A DNA stretch of 64,000 nucleotides from Clostridium sp. KNHs214 (lineage in GTDB: Bacteria; Bacillota; Clostridia; Clostridiales; Clostridiaceae), in the NCBI RefSeq assembly GCF_000744935.1, contig NZ_JQMW01000011.1:310001-374000 (forward strand), written 5' to 3'. A model generated the notes under the pieces. It was not told where the DNA came from, ran no database searches, and saw nothing but the letters and a program-made list of their open reading frames with translations. Position 1 is the stretch's first letter, and each line of letters starts with the position of its first letter. This document shows positions 27,851 through 36,971 of this stretch, one piece after another. A program made the translations under genes and the position numbers.

Positions 27851-28030
27851 AAGGCAGGTCTCCTGACTTGAAATCATCCTACTAACTTAAAGTCTTCCCA
27901 GTTTTACCAGTGACTAAGAACATTAAAATATGTTCTTCTATAAGCTTTCGTCTTTCTCACAGTAGCGGGGGCTGTTATGGTTTTTCACCATATTCCCTTT
28001 TAATGTACGTTTGAATGTACAACCCTACAT
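27851..28030 (-). promoter_or_regulatory. Cobalamin (B12) riboswitch 1
   Basis: The minus strand contains the class signatures in order: AAAAGGGAATATGGTGAAAA, CAGCCCCCGCTACTGT, GTCACTGG, CTGGGAAGAC and AAGTCAGGAGACCTGCC. It is followed by a terminator and then the DUF4430 wall-protein gene. It should shut off locus 1 when cobalamin is sufficient. Confidence 0.95.
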
Positions 28031-28209
28031 CTAATAATTATTCAATTTCAATTGTTTAAATTTAATCACACAACTGTATTATATATCTTATGTATCCATA
28101 ATACAATATATTTTGAAATATTTATCTTTTATGCTCTAAAAATTACATTACTAGAAATGAAAAAAATTCTATTATCCCAAACTAAATATTTACCATGGTT
28201 CCAAAAGTC

Positions 28210-28314
28210 TTATCCAAAAAAATTTGATGCAACCCCAAGCATAATAGTAATTAGGATAATATTACCTATATAATATTGCAAACAAAAAAAACGTAAAAGC
28301 CATCTCATTTTCAT
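28210..28314 (-). CDS. Possible small hydrophobic protein after S subunit of locus 2
   Basis: A 34-codon frame starts MKMRWLLRFF and contains a hydrophobic run (IGNIILITIMLG). It begins 16 bp after the S-subunit stop. The ribosome site is poor (ATGGAAACA). It could be a chance frame. I list it because small membrane partners occur in some transporter operons. Confidence 0.2.
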   Translation of the reverse strand: MKMRWLLRFFCLQYYIGNIILITIMLGVASNFFG

Positions 28315-28329
28315 ATTGTTTCCATGATT

Positions 28330-29268
28330 TTAAACATATAATCTATACTTTATCTTTACTCTTTCCATTTTCTTTATCATCTTTTCTCCAAATACAAATA
28401 GGAAAAAGGCTGTACCAAAACCATGAACAGCATCATAGGGAGCACCTGAAACATAAAGCATAGCTAGTGATTTAAAACTTATAGTTACATTTGAAGCTGG
28501 TATTGAACTGGCCATGACCATAGCAGCCATATTCATTATGCTACCATATATTATGAAGGTTGTAAAAAAACCATATATAGATAAAGTTATGTCATCTATG
28601 GGCAATCTCTTTCTTTGTATAAAAAGTCCAAGCACAAGTCCTACTGCTCCAAATGCGTATAGCCACCATCCAAAAAAAGTCCCCGTAGACTTTGTATAAA
28701 GATATATCACATAACCTATTGATACGGATATTATGATACTTAATACTGGACCTACTATAATTTGAAAACTTCTTGATTTTACCTTATCCACCTGGGTTTT
28801 ATTAAATATTAACCCTGACAAAAATCCTAATATACCCCAGCAAAACATTTGCCATGGTGTCCATGGACCATGTCCTGCAAAAAAGTTAACAACAAATCTT
28901 GAAATAGCACCTACTAAAAATCCTGCTTCTGGTCCAAGAGATATGCCTGACAAAATAACCATTGCAGTCCCTGGTTGAAAAGGTGTCATCATAAAACACA
29001 TTAAATTTCCAACAGTAGTTAAAGCAGACATTACTGCTATCATTACTATCTCTCTAGCTCTTGGACGTCTTTTTTCAAACACCATGAAAAATGGTAGCAT
29101 TGTATAAAATACTATGAATAATCCTATGAGTAAATACCTTTTATCCTCTAAATATTTAATTCCTATAAATATAGTAATAGGAATTATTACAAATATTATA
29201 AATGCTGATACAGCTGTTCTTTTCCTAAATGCTAATTCATAACGTTTTGGATCATATTTTCTTGACAT
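28330..29268 (-). CDS. ECF transporter S subunit, locus 2
   Basis: The 312-residue paralogue of the locus 1 S subunit shares GPEAGFLVGAISRFVVNFF and GHGPWTPWQMFCWG, and a similar C-terminus (MERVKIKYRLYV versus LERIKVKYDLF). It has about eight hydrophobic segments and a short basic head. It overlaps the ATPase gene by 37 bp, with GAGGAT 11-13 bases before the ATG. Differences in the membrane core, such as a longer middle region, suggest a different affinity or ligand variant. It ends 300 bp before riboswitch 1 of the next locus. Confidence 0.85.
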   Translation of the reverse strand: MSRKYDPKRYELAFRKRTAVSAFIIFVIIPITIFIGIKYLEDKRYLLIGLFIVFYTMLPFFMVFEKRRPRAREIVMIAVMSALTTVGNLMCFMMTPFQPGTAMVILSGISLGPEAGFLVGAISRFVVNFFAGHGPWTPWQMFCWGILGFLSGLIFNKTQVDKVKSRSFQIIVGPVLSIIISVSIGYVIYLYTKSTGTFFGWWLYAFGAVGLVLGLFIQRKRLPIDDITLSIYGFFTTFIIYGSIMNMAAMVMASSIPASNVTISFKSLAMLYVSGAPYDAVHGFGTAFFLFVFGEKMIKKMERVKIKYRLYV

Positions 29269-31139
29269 AATTGAATCACATCCTCACAGGTTATTGCATT
29301 TTCAAATATATGTTTTGACATGCGGTTTGACGCTGTGGTATAAAAACTGTTGCTACTGAAAATCTCCCTTGGTGTATCCTCTGAAATAACAGTTCCATCA
29401 AACAACATGGCACATCTATCAAAATACTGGGCACAGAACTCTATATCATGAGTAACCATAATTATAGTTACTCCTTCTTTTTGAAGTTTTTTAAATATTT
29501 TAGCTAAGACTTTTTTATAAAAAGGATCTAGTCCTTTTGTAGGCTCGTCCAATAATAATATCTTAGGATTTAACAATAAAATTTTACCTAAAGCAAGCCT
29601 TTGCTGTTCTCCTCCACTTAAATCATAGGGATGTAAATCACCTAAATTGGATAAACCCAAAATCTCTAACATTTCATTAGCTTTACTTATTTTCTCATCA
29701 TCTGTAGCATTTATATCCTGAACCATATCTAATAAATCCTCAAAAGCACTTGGCTCTGTGAATAATTCCTTAGGGTCTTGAGGCAGCATACATATATTTT
29801 CTGTAAATAATTCTTTATACTTATATTTATTTATTTCCTTACCATCTATTATTATCTTGCCTCTATAAGCCTTTTTTGTACCTGTAATAAGCTTTAAAAG
29901 AGTGCTCTTTCCCACTCCATTTCCCCCTATTATAGAAAATAACTCTCCTTTGTTTACAGTAAGGGATAAATCTCTTATAACATCATTACCTTCCTTACTA
30001 TATCTAAACCATGAATCTTTTATTTGTATAATAGGTTTCTTTATATTTGCATAGGATTCATTTATACAGGACTTATCTATAGAAGATTTATTTTTACAAT
30101 CGATTTTTTGAATCCTTGGCTTATTCCCTAATAAATTAGTAAGCCACATCTTTCCATCTCGTACTGTTATAGGACAGTTGGTCTCAAAATTAATTTCTGA
30201 ATTCATCCTAGAATCCTCTTTTAGATTCATACTAAAATTCCCTTGTAAATTCATCTTGCAATTTGTTTCTAAATTCATCCCACAATTTGCCTTTAGATTC
30301 ATTTTAGAAATTACTTTAGATTTCACTCCAGTATTCACTTGAAAACTCATTCCATGATTCATTTCAGATTTCACTTCAGAATAAACCTTCATAGCCGTTG
30401 GAAGTCCATCATACATAGGATGTCTCTTTCCTTTTGAGCTTAGAAAATTTCCCACCTTTAATGTATTGTCATAAATCTGAGCTTGTCCATCCTCCATTAC
30501 AAGAACTTTATCAGCTATGGGAAAAACCTCCTCCAATCTATGCTCCGATAATATAATTGTTGTACCCAATTCTAGATTTATCTTTCTTAAAGTTGATATA
30601 AATTCTGCAGATGCTATAGGATCAAGCTGTGAAGTAGGTTCATCTAATATAAGAACCTTTGGCTGCAGAGCCATAACTGAAGCAAGGTTTAATATCTGTT
30701 TTTGTCCTCCGGATAATTCAAAAACACTTTTTCTAAACCAGCTCTGTATACCAAAGAAACTTGCCATTTCAGCAACTCTCTTTCTTATAAATTTAGTCTT
30801 CATCCCTAAGCTTTCTAGTCCAAAAGCAAGCTCATGCCAGACTTTATCTGTAACAATTTGTTTATCTGGACTTTGATGAACGAATCCAATTTCTGATGCA
30901 CTAATAAAGGCACTTAGCTTGTCTATAGATATACCATTATAAAGCACTTCCCCTAACACATCTCCATCCGGTGCTAATTCTTGCTTCATATGGCGAAGAA
31001 AAGTACTCTTGCCACAACCAGATTTTCCACAAATTAAAACAAACTCTGATGGATATATCTTAATATTTAAATTCTTAATTGCTTCTTTTTCACATCCTGG
31101 ATATGTGAAACTCATATTCTTGAACTCAATGATTTCCAT
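29232..31139 (-). CDS. ECF transporter fused double ATPase with repeat-rich linker, locus 2
   Basis: The 635-residue double ATPase's first domain has Walker A GKSGCGKST, signature LSGGQKQ and Walker B ILDEPTSQLDP. Its second has GGNGVGKST, LSGGEQQ and LLLDEPTKGLDP. The linker (about residues 262-325) has six or so degenerate units of the type MNLxxNxx, encoded by short DNA repeats near 30190-30370. The locus 1 version lacks them. GGAGG lies 7 bases before the ATG, and the start overlaps the T gene by 28 bp. It should energise the locus 2 transporter. Confidence 0.93.
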   Translation of the reverse strand: MEIIEFKNMSFTYPGCEKEAIKNLNIKIYPSEFVLICGKSGCGKSTFLRHMKQELAPDGDVLGEVLYNGISIDKLSAFISASEIGFVHQSPDKQIVTDKVWHELAFGLESLGMKTKFIRKRVAEMASFFGIQSWFRKSVFELSGGQKQILNLASVMALQPKVLILDEPTSQLDPIASAEFISTLRKINLELGTTIILSEHRLEEVFPIADKVLVMEDGQAQIYDNTLKVGNFLSSKGKRHPMYDGLPTAMKVYSEVKSEMNHGMSFQVNTGVKSKVISKMNLKANCGMNLETNCKMNLQGNFSMNLKEDSRMNSEINFETNCPITVRDGKMWLTNLLGNKPRIQKIDCKNKSSIDKSCINESYANIKKPIIQIKDSWFRYSKEGNDVIRDLSLTVNKGELFSIIGGNGVGKSTLLKLITGTKKAYRGKIIIDGKEINKYKYKELFTENICMLPQDPKELFTEPSAFEDLLDMVQDINATDDEKISKANEMLEILGLSNLGDLHPYDLSGGEQQRLALGKILLLNPKILLLDEPTKGLDPFYKKVLAKIFKKLQKEGVTIIMVTHDIEFCAQYFDRCAMLFDGTVISEDTPREIFSSNSFYTTASNRMSKHIFENAITCEDVIQLCQENMIQNVMN

Positions 31140-31999
31140 TTATATTCCTCCAATAGGTCAATTATTACAGGTATCATAAGTAAAATAAAATATGCCAAAT
31201 ACACAATTACAGACATTATTGTTATATGCTCAATGCCGATAGCTGGATAATATATTATATTATTCATACCAAAATAGCAGCCCATTGAAACAATCAGTGA
31301 TAGAAAAGCTATGATGGTTAAAGTAATTGCATCTCTTCTGTCAAAACGGTATATGCTAAAGCTTGAACGATGTGGAAGGCCATATCCTCTAGCTCTCATA
31401 GAATCTGATGTTTCAATAGAATTTTCCATTGACCATGTTATAAGTATAGAAAATTCTCTCATAAATTGTTTAGCCCTTTTAAGTACTCCCCCCTGTGAAA
31501 TACCTCTTCCAATATTCCTTTGACCTTCTGAAATATTCTTTAATTTTTTCTTAAACAATGGTACAAATCTAAATGTCATTGATAAAACTAAAGAAAGTGA
31601 GGGAATTATTCTTCCAAAAAGATATATAACCTTGTCCGAAGTCATTATGTAATTAATAGATTTAAACCACATTATAGCGCTTATCATCATAATTCCTGAA
31701 GCTACACCATATATTATTGCTTCTAAAGTTATGGCATTATCATTTAAATAAAAAAGTATAGTTACCCCTTTATGAACAAATAATGGATTTATTATAGCCA
31801 TAATTATTAGCATCGGTATTAAAAACTTCAAATTAGACTTCAATGATGCTATTCCATTTAAAACAACAGAATAAGTAAAGGATGCTACTAATGTGATTAT
31901 AAGAAATAAAGGATGCATAGAAAAAACCGTAAACAAAATCACTGCTAAAAAGTAACAAAAATTCACAATAGGATGATATGTTTTAAATCCTGTCTCCAT
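31112..31999 (-). CDS. ECF transporter T subunit, locus 2
   Basis: This 295-residue EcfT/CbiQ-type membrane protein is highly similar to the locus 1 copy. It has YHPIVNFCYFLAVILFTV at the N-terminus and coupling motifs GQRNIGRGISQGG and SDSMRARGYGLPHRSSF. I start at 31999 (AGGAGG, 8-base spacing); an in-frame GTG two codons earlier lies too near the site. It follows the DUF4430 gene by 14 bp. It should pair with the S subunit and ATPase of the same locus. Confidence 0.9.
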   Translation of the reverse strand: METGFKTYHPIVNFCYFLAVILFTVFSMHPLFLIITLVASFTYSVVLNGIASLKSNLKFLIPMLIIMAIINPLFVHKGVTILFYLNDNAITLEAIIYGVASGIMMISAIMWFKSINYIMTSDKVIYLFGRIIPSLSLVLSMTFRFVPLFKKKLKNISEGQRNIGRGISQGGVLKRAKQFMREFSILITWSMENSIETSDSMRARGYGLPHRSSFSIYRFDRRDAITLTIIAFLSLIVSMGCYFGMNNIIYYPAIGIEHITIMSVIVYLAYFILLMIPVIIDLLEEYKWKSLSSRI

Positions 32000-32013
32000 A
32001 TTCACACCCTCCT

Positions 32014-33492
32014 TTAGTCCTTATTATATTTAGAGTAATCCTGATCTCCTACATCCTTACCTAAATTGCAGGTGTAATTCCAAGATATATAGTCATTTTC
32101 TTTAACATTATATCTACTGCAGCCATAATTAGGAAACCAACCATTTACCTTATACATCCAGCCACTCAACTCTCCACCGTCAAATTCATATAGATGATTT
32201 ATTCCTTCCACATATGCTCCGCTATATAATGGATCATTCCTAAATTCCATTTGAATCCCTTTACTTCTAGTTGCACGCTTCAATATATCAAATACATTTT
32301 CATTCTCTTTTATTTGGACTTTCGTAGGTGGCAAAATCACACCATCTTTAGGAATATAAGAGGCTTTTCCTTTTGGAAGTCTATCCATATTGTTAAGTAT
32401 TGTATTACAACGAATTTCTATAGTACAGTATCTCTTTTTAGTCCTTCTTGAATTGGCAGAAGTACTTTTAGTTCTTTCTTTACTTGCTACTGTTTTATTA
32501 TTAGTATTATTATTTGCTTTATTGCTTACATATCTATTATTAATTTCTTTATTACTACTTTTTACATCTTTGTTTTCTTTATTAGCATTATCCTTATTAC
32601 TATTTACTTCATCTGAGTTATTTTTATCTGTATTATTTTTATCTTCGGCAATCTCTGAAGTTTTTGCTTTATCCTTTTCAGCTTTAGATGATTCATCCTT
32701 ATTTTCATTTTTAGGTTTTACTTCATCAAATTTTACTTTTGCTACTTCTGTCTTTACATCAGATAATACCCAATCTCCACCTTCATCTATGCTAAATGAA
32801 GCCATGCTGTTTTTAAACTGTATTTCAGATTTATAAACTAAATGATTAGAAGCTTCATTATATTTATATAGATATTTTTTTTCCTTAGATGGATTATGAA
32901 GTTTTATGTCTACCTCTAGAGGCAATTTATTATTATGGCGGAAAGACAACATGTCCACTTTCATGCTATTGTCCTTAGCAATGATTTTAATAAATTCCTC
33001 ATACACTGTATCAGTTTCTATATCTAAATTTATTGGATGTATCTCCTTACCCTTACTTCCTAATATATTCCACTCTACTTTTTTATTAGATCCTACCTTA
33101 ATTTCCTTATTAAAGATTTTATTTTCTTTTTTTATCTTTTCTAACTCTTCACTTGATAGACAATTTTTATTAGAGGAAGATTTGAATTCTTTAATATCAG
33201 CTTTAATTTTCTTATATTGTTTTCTCATATCATCAATATCTGGTGCTTCCTCTTCAACTAAAACTTCAGCCTCAGCAATAGCATTTTTTATCTTAATAAT
33301 ATTATTCTTAGAGTAATCGCCTTTGTCATTTCCCAGCTTAGCCTTATCTAATAATGTATTTGCTTTCTTTATCTGTGTAGAAATAGCTTTATTATAATCC
33401 GATGGTTCGATAGACAATTTATAAAGTCCACCTATTACAAAAAAGGCCAATATACTGATGAGTATTATCCTTCTTATCCTTTTTCTTTTCAT
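32014..33492 (-). CDS. Membrane-tethered DUF4430 protein, locus 2
   Basis: The 492-residue protein has a basic start and one membrane segment (IILISILAFFVIGGLYKL). A coiled/helical part and a beta domain (about 120-255) follow, then a Lys/Asn/Asp-rich linker (about 260-350) and the C-terminal DUF4430 domain (GGELSGWMYKVNGWFPNYGC, NYTCNLGKDVG). The domain is closely similar to the locus 1 protein over its last 130 residues. AAGGGG lies 7 bases before the chosen ATG. It sits between the propeller gene and the T-subunit gene, suggesting a membrane-proximal receptor. Ligand is inferred. Confidence 0.8.
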   Translation of the reverse strand: MKRKRIRRIILISILAFFVIGGLYKLSIEPSDYNKAISTQIKKANTLLDKAKLGNDKGDYSKNNIIKIKNAIAEAEVLVEEEAPDIDDMRKQYKKIKADIKEFKSSSNKNCLSSEELEKIKKENKIFNKEIKVGSNKKVEWNILGSKGKEIHPINLDIETDTVYEEFIKIIAKDNSMKVDMLSFRHNNKLPLEVDIKLHNPSKEKKYLYKYNEASNHLVYKSEIQFKNSMASFSIDEGGDWVLSDVKTEVAKVKFDEVKPKNENKDESSKAEKDKAKTSEIAEDKNNTDKNNSDEVNSNKDNANKENKDVKSSNKEINNRYVSNKANNNTNNKTVASKERTKSTSANSRRTKKRYCTIEIRCNTILNNMDRLPKGKASYIPKDGVILPPTKVQIKENENVFDILKRATRSKGIQMEFRNDPLYSGAYVEGINHLYEFDGGELSGWMYKVNGWFPNYGCSRYNVKENDYISWNYTCNLGKDVGDQDYSKYNKD

Positions 33493-33674
33493 AACCAAAC
33501 CCCTTATAAATTATTTGGAGAGACCACATTATATGATCTCTCACTGTTTAATTATTTTTCTATAGTTATAACCTCTCATTTGTAATTATTATTTTATACT
33601 TCCATTCCCTTACCTTTAATTATTCTTTTTAATTTTGCTATTTACCCTTTTGATTATTCTATTTGATTTTTTAC

Positions 33675-36263
33675 CTATTGTACTTTAACAGATTTTTTTC
33701 TATTATATACAAATAGAATTACTCCTATTAATATGCAAACTGTTGCAATAATAGCTGGATAATTTCTTGAACCAGTTTTAGGCAAGGTATCATTATCCTC
33801 TTTATATTCACTGCTATTTTGTTTATCAGACTTTAAGTTTTTATTATCACTATCTGCATTGTCTTTAATTGAATTTTTATCTGATGATTTTTCTTTCTCT
33901 TTACTAATTTTCTCTACATCTTTTGATATTTCAGGAATAATATTATAATTTTCAATATATTTTTTCTCTGATTCTGGTATAGATTTATAGTTAGTTTCTA
34001 CTTCATCTATAATATTCTTTATCTCATCTACATTATTCTTATCTACAGTAATCTTTTTATCTCCATCCATAAGTTTTTCATTAATTAATGCATTTATAAA
34101 GTCAACCTTCGCTGGAATAAAATACTGCTCATAACTAGTAATAGTAGCTAAATCTTCTTTAGTAAGTCCATTAATGGCTTTATCTACATTATCTATTAAC
34201 GACTTACTATTAGTATTAATGGCTACACCAATTAATGTATTTTTAATAAGCTCGTCTACTTTTTTTATTTGATTTAATACTTTTTCTAATTTTTCTTCAG
34301 CTTTTTCTAATTTAGAAAGATTTGTAACTAATTTTTTACCGCCATCACTTAATTCATCATATCTTGCTCTTGTAGATACGATGGAAGCACTGTCTACAGA
34401 AGTAATTTTGTCCACTGGTTTTATATTACCTATTGCTTCCATAACACCTTTTGCTGAAACAGCATTCTGTAATTCTTCTACTTTTGCAACAGCCTTAAGT
34501 AATTTATTTGAATTTGTTATTTTAGCTTTTTCTTCATTTGATAACCTATCATAAGATGCTTTTAAAGCTAGAACTCTACCCTGGGCATCTAATGTTATAT
34601 CTTTTAATTCTGGCAATGAATCAATACCTTTTATTAAATACTCTATTGGATCAACATTTTCTAATATTTTTTGCAGCTTATCAAAATTAGTAACCTTAGC
34701 TTTCTCTTGATCTTTCAAAGCATCATAACGTTCAAATATACGTTTAATTTCAAAACTATTATAATATGGAGAACCAGCTGGGTCTGGTAGTCTTTCAATT
34801 TGATTTATGATATCAGCAACACCTATATTAGTATTATTTTTCTTTCCATAATTGTAAAGTATTCTAGCATCATTGTAGAAAACCATATCTCCATTAGGAG
34901 CAATTGCTACACTTTGTGAAGCGTATTGTTTTTCTCCTATATTAGTAACCTTTTCATATTTAGGTTTAGTTTGTCCTATACTATCTCTAACAATATACAT
35001 TACTGAACTGTCACTTTCCTTATCTGGTGCATAAGGAATAATATATAAATAAACTTCTTGATTATTTTCTTTTGTGGCATAAGCTGTAGTTAATATAGGA
35101 GTACCTTTTGTAATAATTTCATCTATCCTATAAATCTCTTCCATAGTGTTTGCATCTATTACGTGGAATGGTTCATTACTTCCCATAGTATGTCCACCAC
35201 CACCAAGATATAATCTATCATTATAAATTACTGGACTTGATTGAGTTCCACCACCATCAACATCAGAAATGTATGCCTTCATACTCTCTTTTTTAAAAGA
35301 CCCATCACTATTTATCTCATATGAACGTACTACAGCTCCCAGACTTCCAGCACCGCTAGCAGATATATATATACGGTTATTCTTTGGATAATATACAATA
35401 GTGGATGAAACCACTTCTTTATTTGGTAAAACCATGGAATCAATTATTTTTCCTGTTTTTGCATCAACAGATCTTACTACACTACCCTCTCTTCTAATTT
35501 TACCTTGATCTGCAAATATAACTGCTCCATTTACAAATGCAGGACCCGCATTTGTTCCAAATCCTAACATTGTATTAGTTTCTACAGTCCATGCTGATTC
35601 TACCACTTCATCTGATTTTGAAGGATCTACATCTGTAGTTTTAAAAGCAGCATATTTTCCATTACGATCTCTTGGTCCTGTATATACATAACCATCATTG
35701 TAAAATACCTGTGCTTGAATTTGTGCACCCTCTGCTATTGAAGCAGTAACAAATAACTGTTCTAAAGTATTTGCATCATATGCGATTAAATATGTTTTCC
35801 CTGGCTGTCCGTTTTTTCTTGTAACATGTCTTGGAACAAAAATCTTACCATCACCATAAGCCAAATTTATAAAAAATGCGGCATCTCCTGGAGCTGGTGC
35901 AGTTTTTATTACTTTTCCAGTACTAGTTTCAAATTTAATAAGTTTTTCATATATATAACAATAAGTATAGTTCCCTACTATAATAGGAGTGCCTGGAGTA
36001 GTAACCCAATCCGAATCGCTTTTAGATTCAGTATATTTCCACTTTAATTCCATTTCTTCACCATTTCTTGGGGTTTTGGCATCAGATACTCCTTGAAGCT
36101 TTAAATTTCCCATAAATTGTGGCCAGTTTAAAGTAGTACCAGCTTCTACTAACTTATCTGTTTTTTTCGTTTCAGCAAATACACTGGTAAAATTCGTTAA
36201 TACCATAGCCATAATAATTACCATGGCCAAAAAATGTTTAAATATATTTAACTTTTTTTTCAT
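33675..36263 (-). CDS. Wall-anchored PQQ-like beta-propeller protein
   Basis: The 862-residue secreted protein is first gene behind cobalamin riboswitch 2. Signal peptide ends at VFAET. Residues about 45-470 form PQQ/WD-like propeller repeats (NWPQFMGNLKLQG, GKIFVPRHV, NDGYVYTGPRD, YNDRLYLGGGGHT). About four helical spacer repeats follow (IDSLPELKDITLDAQGRVLALK type), then an LPKTG sorting signal, hydrophobic segment and short basic tail. Enzymatic PQQ dehydrogenases are unlikely given the wall anchor and context. A propeller (BtuG) captures B12 on Bacteroides cells, so a corrinoid-capture role is a reasonable but untested idea. Confidence 0.8.
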   Translation of the reverse strand: MKKKLNIFKHFLAMVIIMAMVLTNFTSVFAETKKTDKLVEAGTTLNWPQFMGNLKLQGVSDAKTPRNGEEMELKWKYTESKSDSDWVTTPGTPIIVGNYTYCYIYEKLIKFETSTGKVIKTAPAPGDAAFFINLAYGDGKIFVPRHVTRKNGQPGKTYLIAYDANTLEQLFVTASIAEGAQIQAQVFYNDGYVYTGPRDRNGKYAAFKTTDVDPSKSDEVVESAWTVETNTMLGFGTNAGPAFVNGAVIFADQGKIRREGSVVRSVDAKTGKIIDSMVLPNKEVVSSTIVYYPKNNRIYISASGAGSLGAVVRSYEINSDGSFKKESMKAYISDVDGGGTQSSPVIYNDRLYLGGGGHTMGSNEPFHVIDANTMEEIYRIDEIITKGTPILTTAYATKENNQEVYLYIIPYAPDKESDSSVMYIVRDSIGQTKPKYEKVTNIGEKQYASQSVAIAPNGDMVFYNDARILYNYGKKNNTNIGVADIINQIERLPDPAGSPYYNSFEIKRIFERYDALKDQEKAKVTNFDKLQKILENVDPIEYLIKGIDSLPELKDITLDAQGRVLALKASYDRLSNEEKAKITNSNKLLKAVAKVEELQNAVSAKGVMEAIGNIKPVDKITSVDSASIVSTRARYDELSDGGKKLVTNLSKLEKAEEKLEKVLNQIKKVDELIKNTLIGVAINTNSKSLIDNVDKAINGLTKEDLATITSYEQYFIPAKVDFINALINEKLMDGDKKITVDKNNVDEIKNIIDEVETNYKSIPESEKKYIENYNIIPEISKDVEKISKEKEKSSDKNSIKDNADSDNKNLKSDKQNSSEYKEDNDTLPKTGSRNYPAIIATVCILIGVILFVYNRKKSVKVQ

Positions 36264-36507
36264 TTTTCACACACCTTTTAATTTATTGATTTAAGATATA
36301 GTACATATTATTTTAAAATGCTGTAAATTTCCATTTTAAACTTAGTAATTCTATTAATATAGTTAAATTTAAATACATCAGTTTGAATTTAAAAATAATA
36401 AGTCAGTATGCTAGTATATTTAACTTGTTATTTCTTTTCATGTACCTTATGTAACTTTAAAACTAGTAAGTATACAACATAAACTTTTAAAAAATCACAT
36501 AAAAAAA

Positions 36508-36532
36508 TCTTCTAACACGAGGTTAAAAGACA
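36508..36532 (-). terminator. Expression-platform terminator of cobalamin riboswitch 2
   Basis: Read on the minus strand, GTCTTTTAAC pairs with GTTAGAAGAT around CTCGT, with two G-U pairs, and is followed by TTTTTT. It lies between aptamer and gene. Confidence 0.8.
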
Positions 36533-36605
36533 GCGAATAAATAATATGAAAACATTTCCACATTTAACACCCCCCTATTAATCGTAGAGACTTTGGTGAA
36601 AAATA

Positions 36606-36780
36606 TAGGCAGATATCCTGACTTAAGTATCATCATTTAAAAATGTCTTCCCAGTTACCCAGTGACATAATATTCTTAAACTCCTCTATTACAGTGGCGG
36701 AACCGTTCAGGATTTTAACCTGATTCCCTTTTAATCCATTGCTAAATCTTAATAAATAACTCTTCAGCAACGAAACCCAT
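36606..36780 (-). promoter_or_regulatory. Cobalamin (B12) riboswitch 2
   Basis: The minus strand holds AAAAGGGAATCAGGTTAAAA, a GGTTCCGCCACTGT core (variant of CCCCCGCNACTGT), GTCACTGGG, CTGGGAAGAC and AAGTCAGGATATCTGCC. The core departs from the consensus more than riboswitch 1 does. It should control the whole of locus 2. Confidence 0.92.
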
Positions 36781-36922
36781 ATTTTATTATTAAATTATTA
36801 ACATGTTCAAGATAATATTAACTATACGGTATAATATTGTCAATAGTAGAAATCAGTAGAAATACGAAATAAAGAAGAAATTTAGAAATAATTTATTTTA
36901 AGAAAAATAAGATAAAAATAGA

Positions 36923-36960
36923 GACGGTTAAGAACTTTTATCTAAAAATTCTTAACCGTC
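36923..36960. terminator. Terminator of the HD-domain gene
   Basis: GACGGTTAAGAA pairs with TTCTTAACCGTC with A/T-rich flanks, 11 bp beyond the gene's stop. It may also insulate locus 2 from the upstream gene. Confidence 0.85.
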
Positions 36961-36971
36961 CCCCTACTTCT

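Noticed and set aside
28052-28273. 73-codon plus-strand frame beside cobalamin riboswitch 1
   Set aside because: It has no ribosome site, an unlikely composition, and lies in the promoter region of locus 1.
32390-32836. 148-codon Leu/Ser-rich frame on the plus strand
   Set aside because: It is the antisense reading of the Lys/Asn-rich linker of the DUF4430 gene of locus 2.
33675-36263. Propeller protein as a PQQ-dependent alcohol dehydrogenase
   Set aside because: It has a sortase signal and stalk repeats, no visible catalytic or heme-binding motifs, and a B12-riboswitch context.
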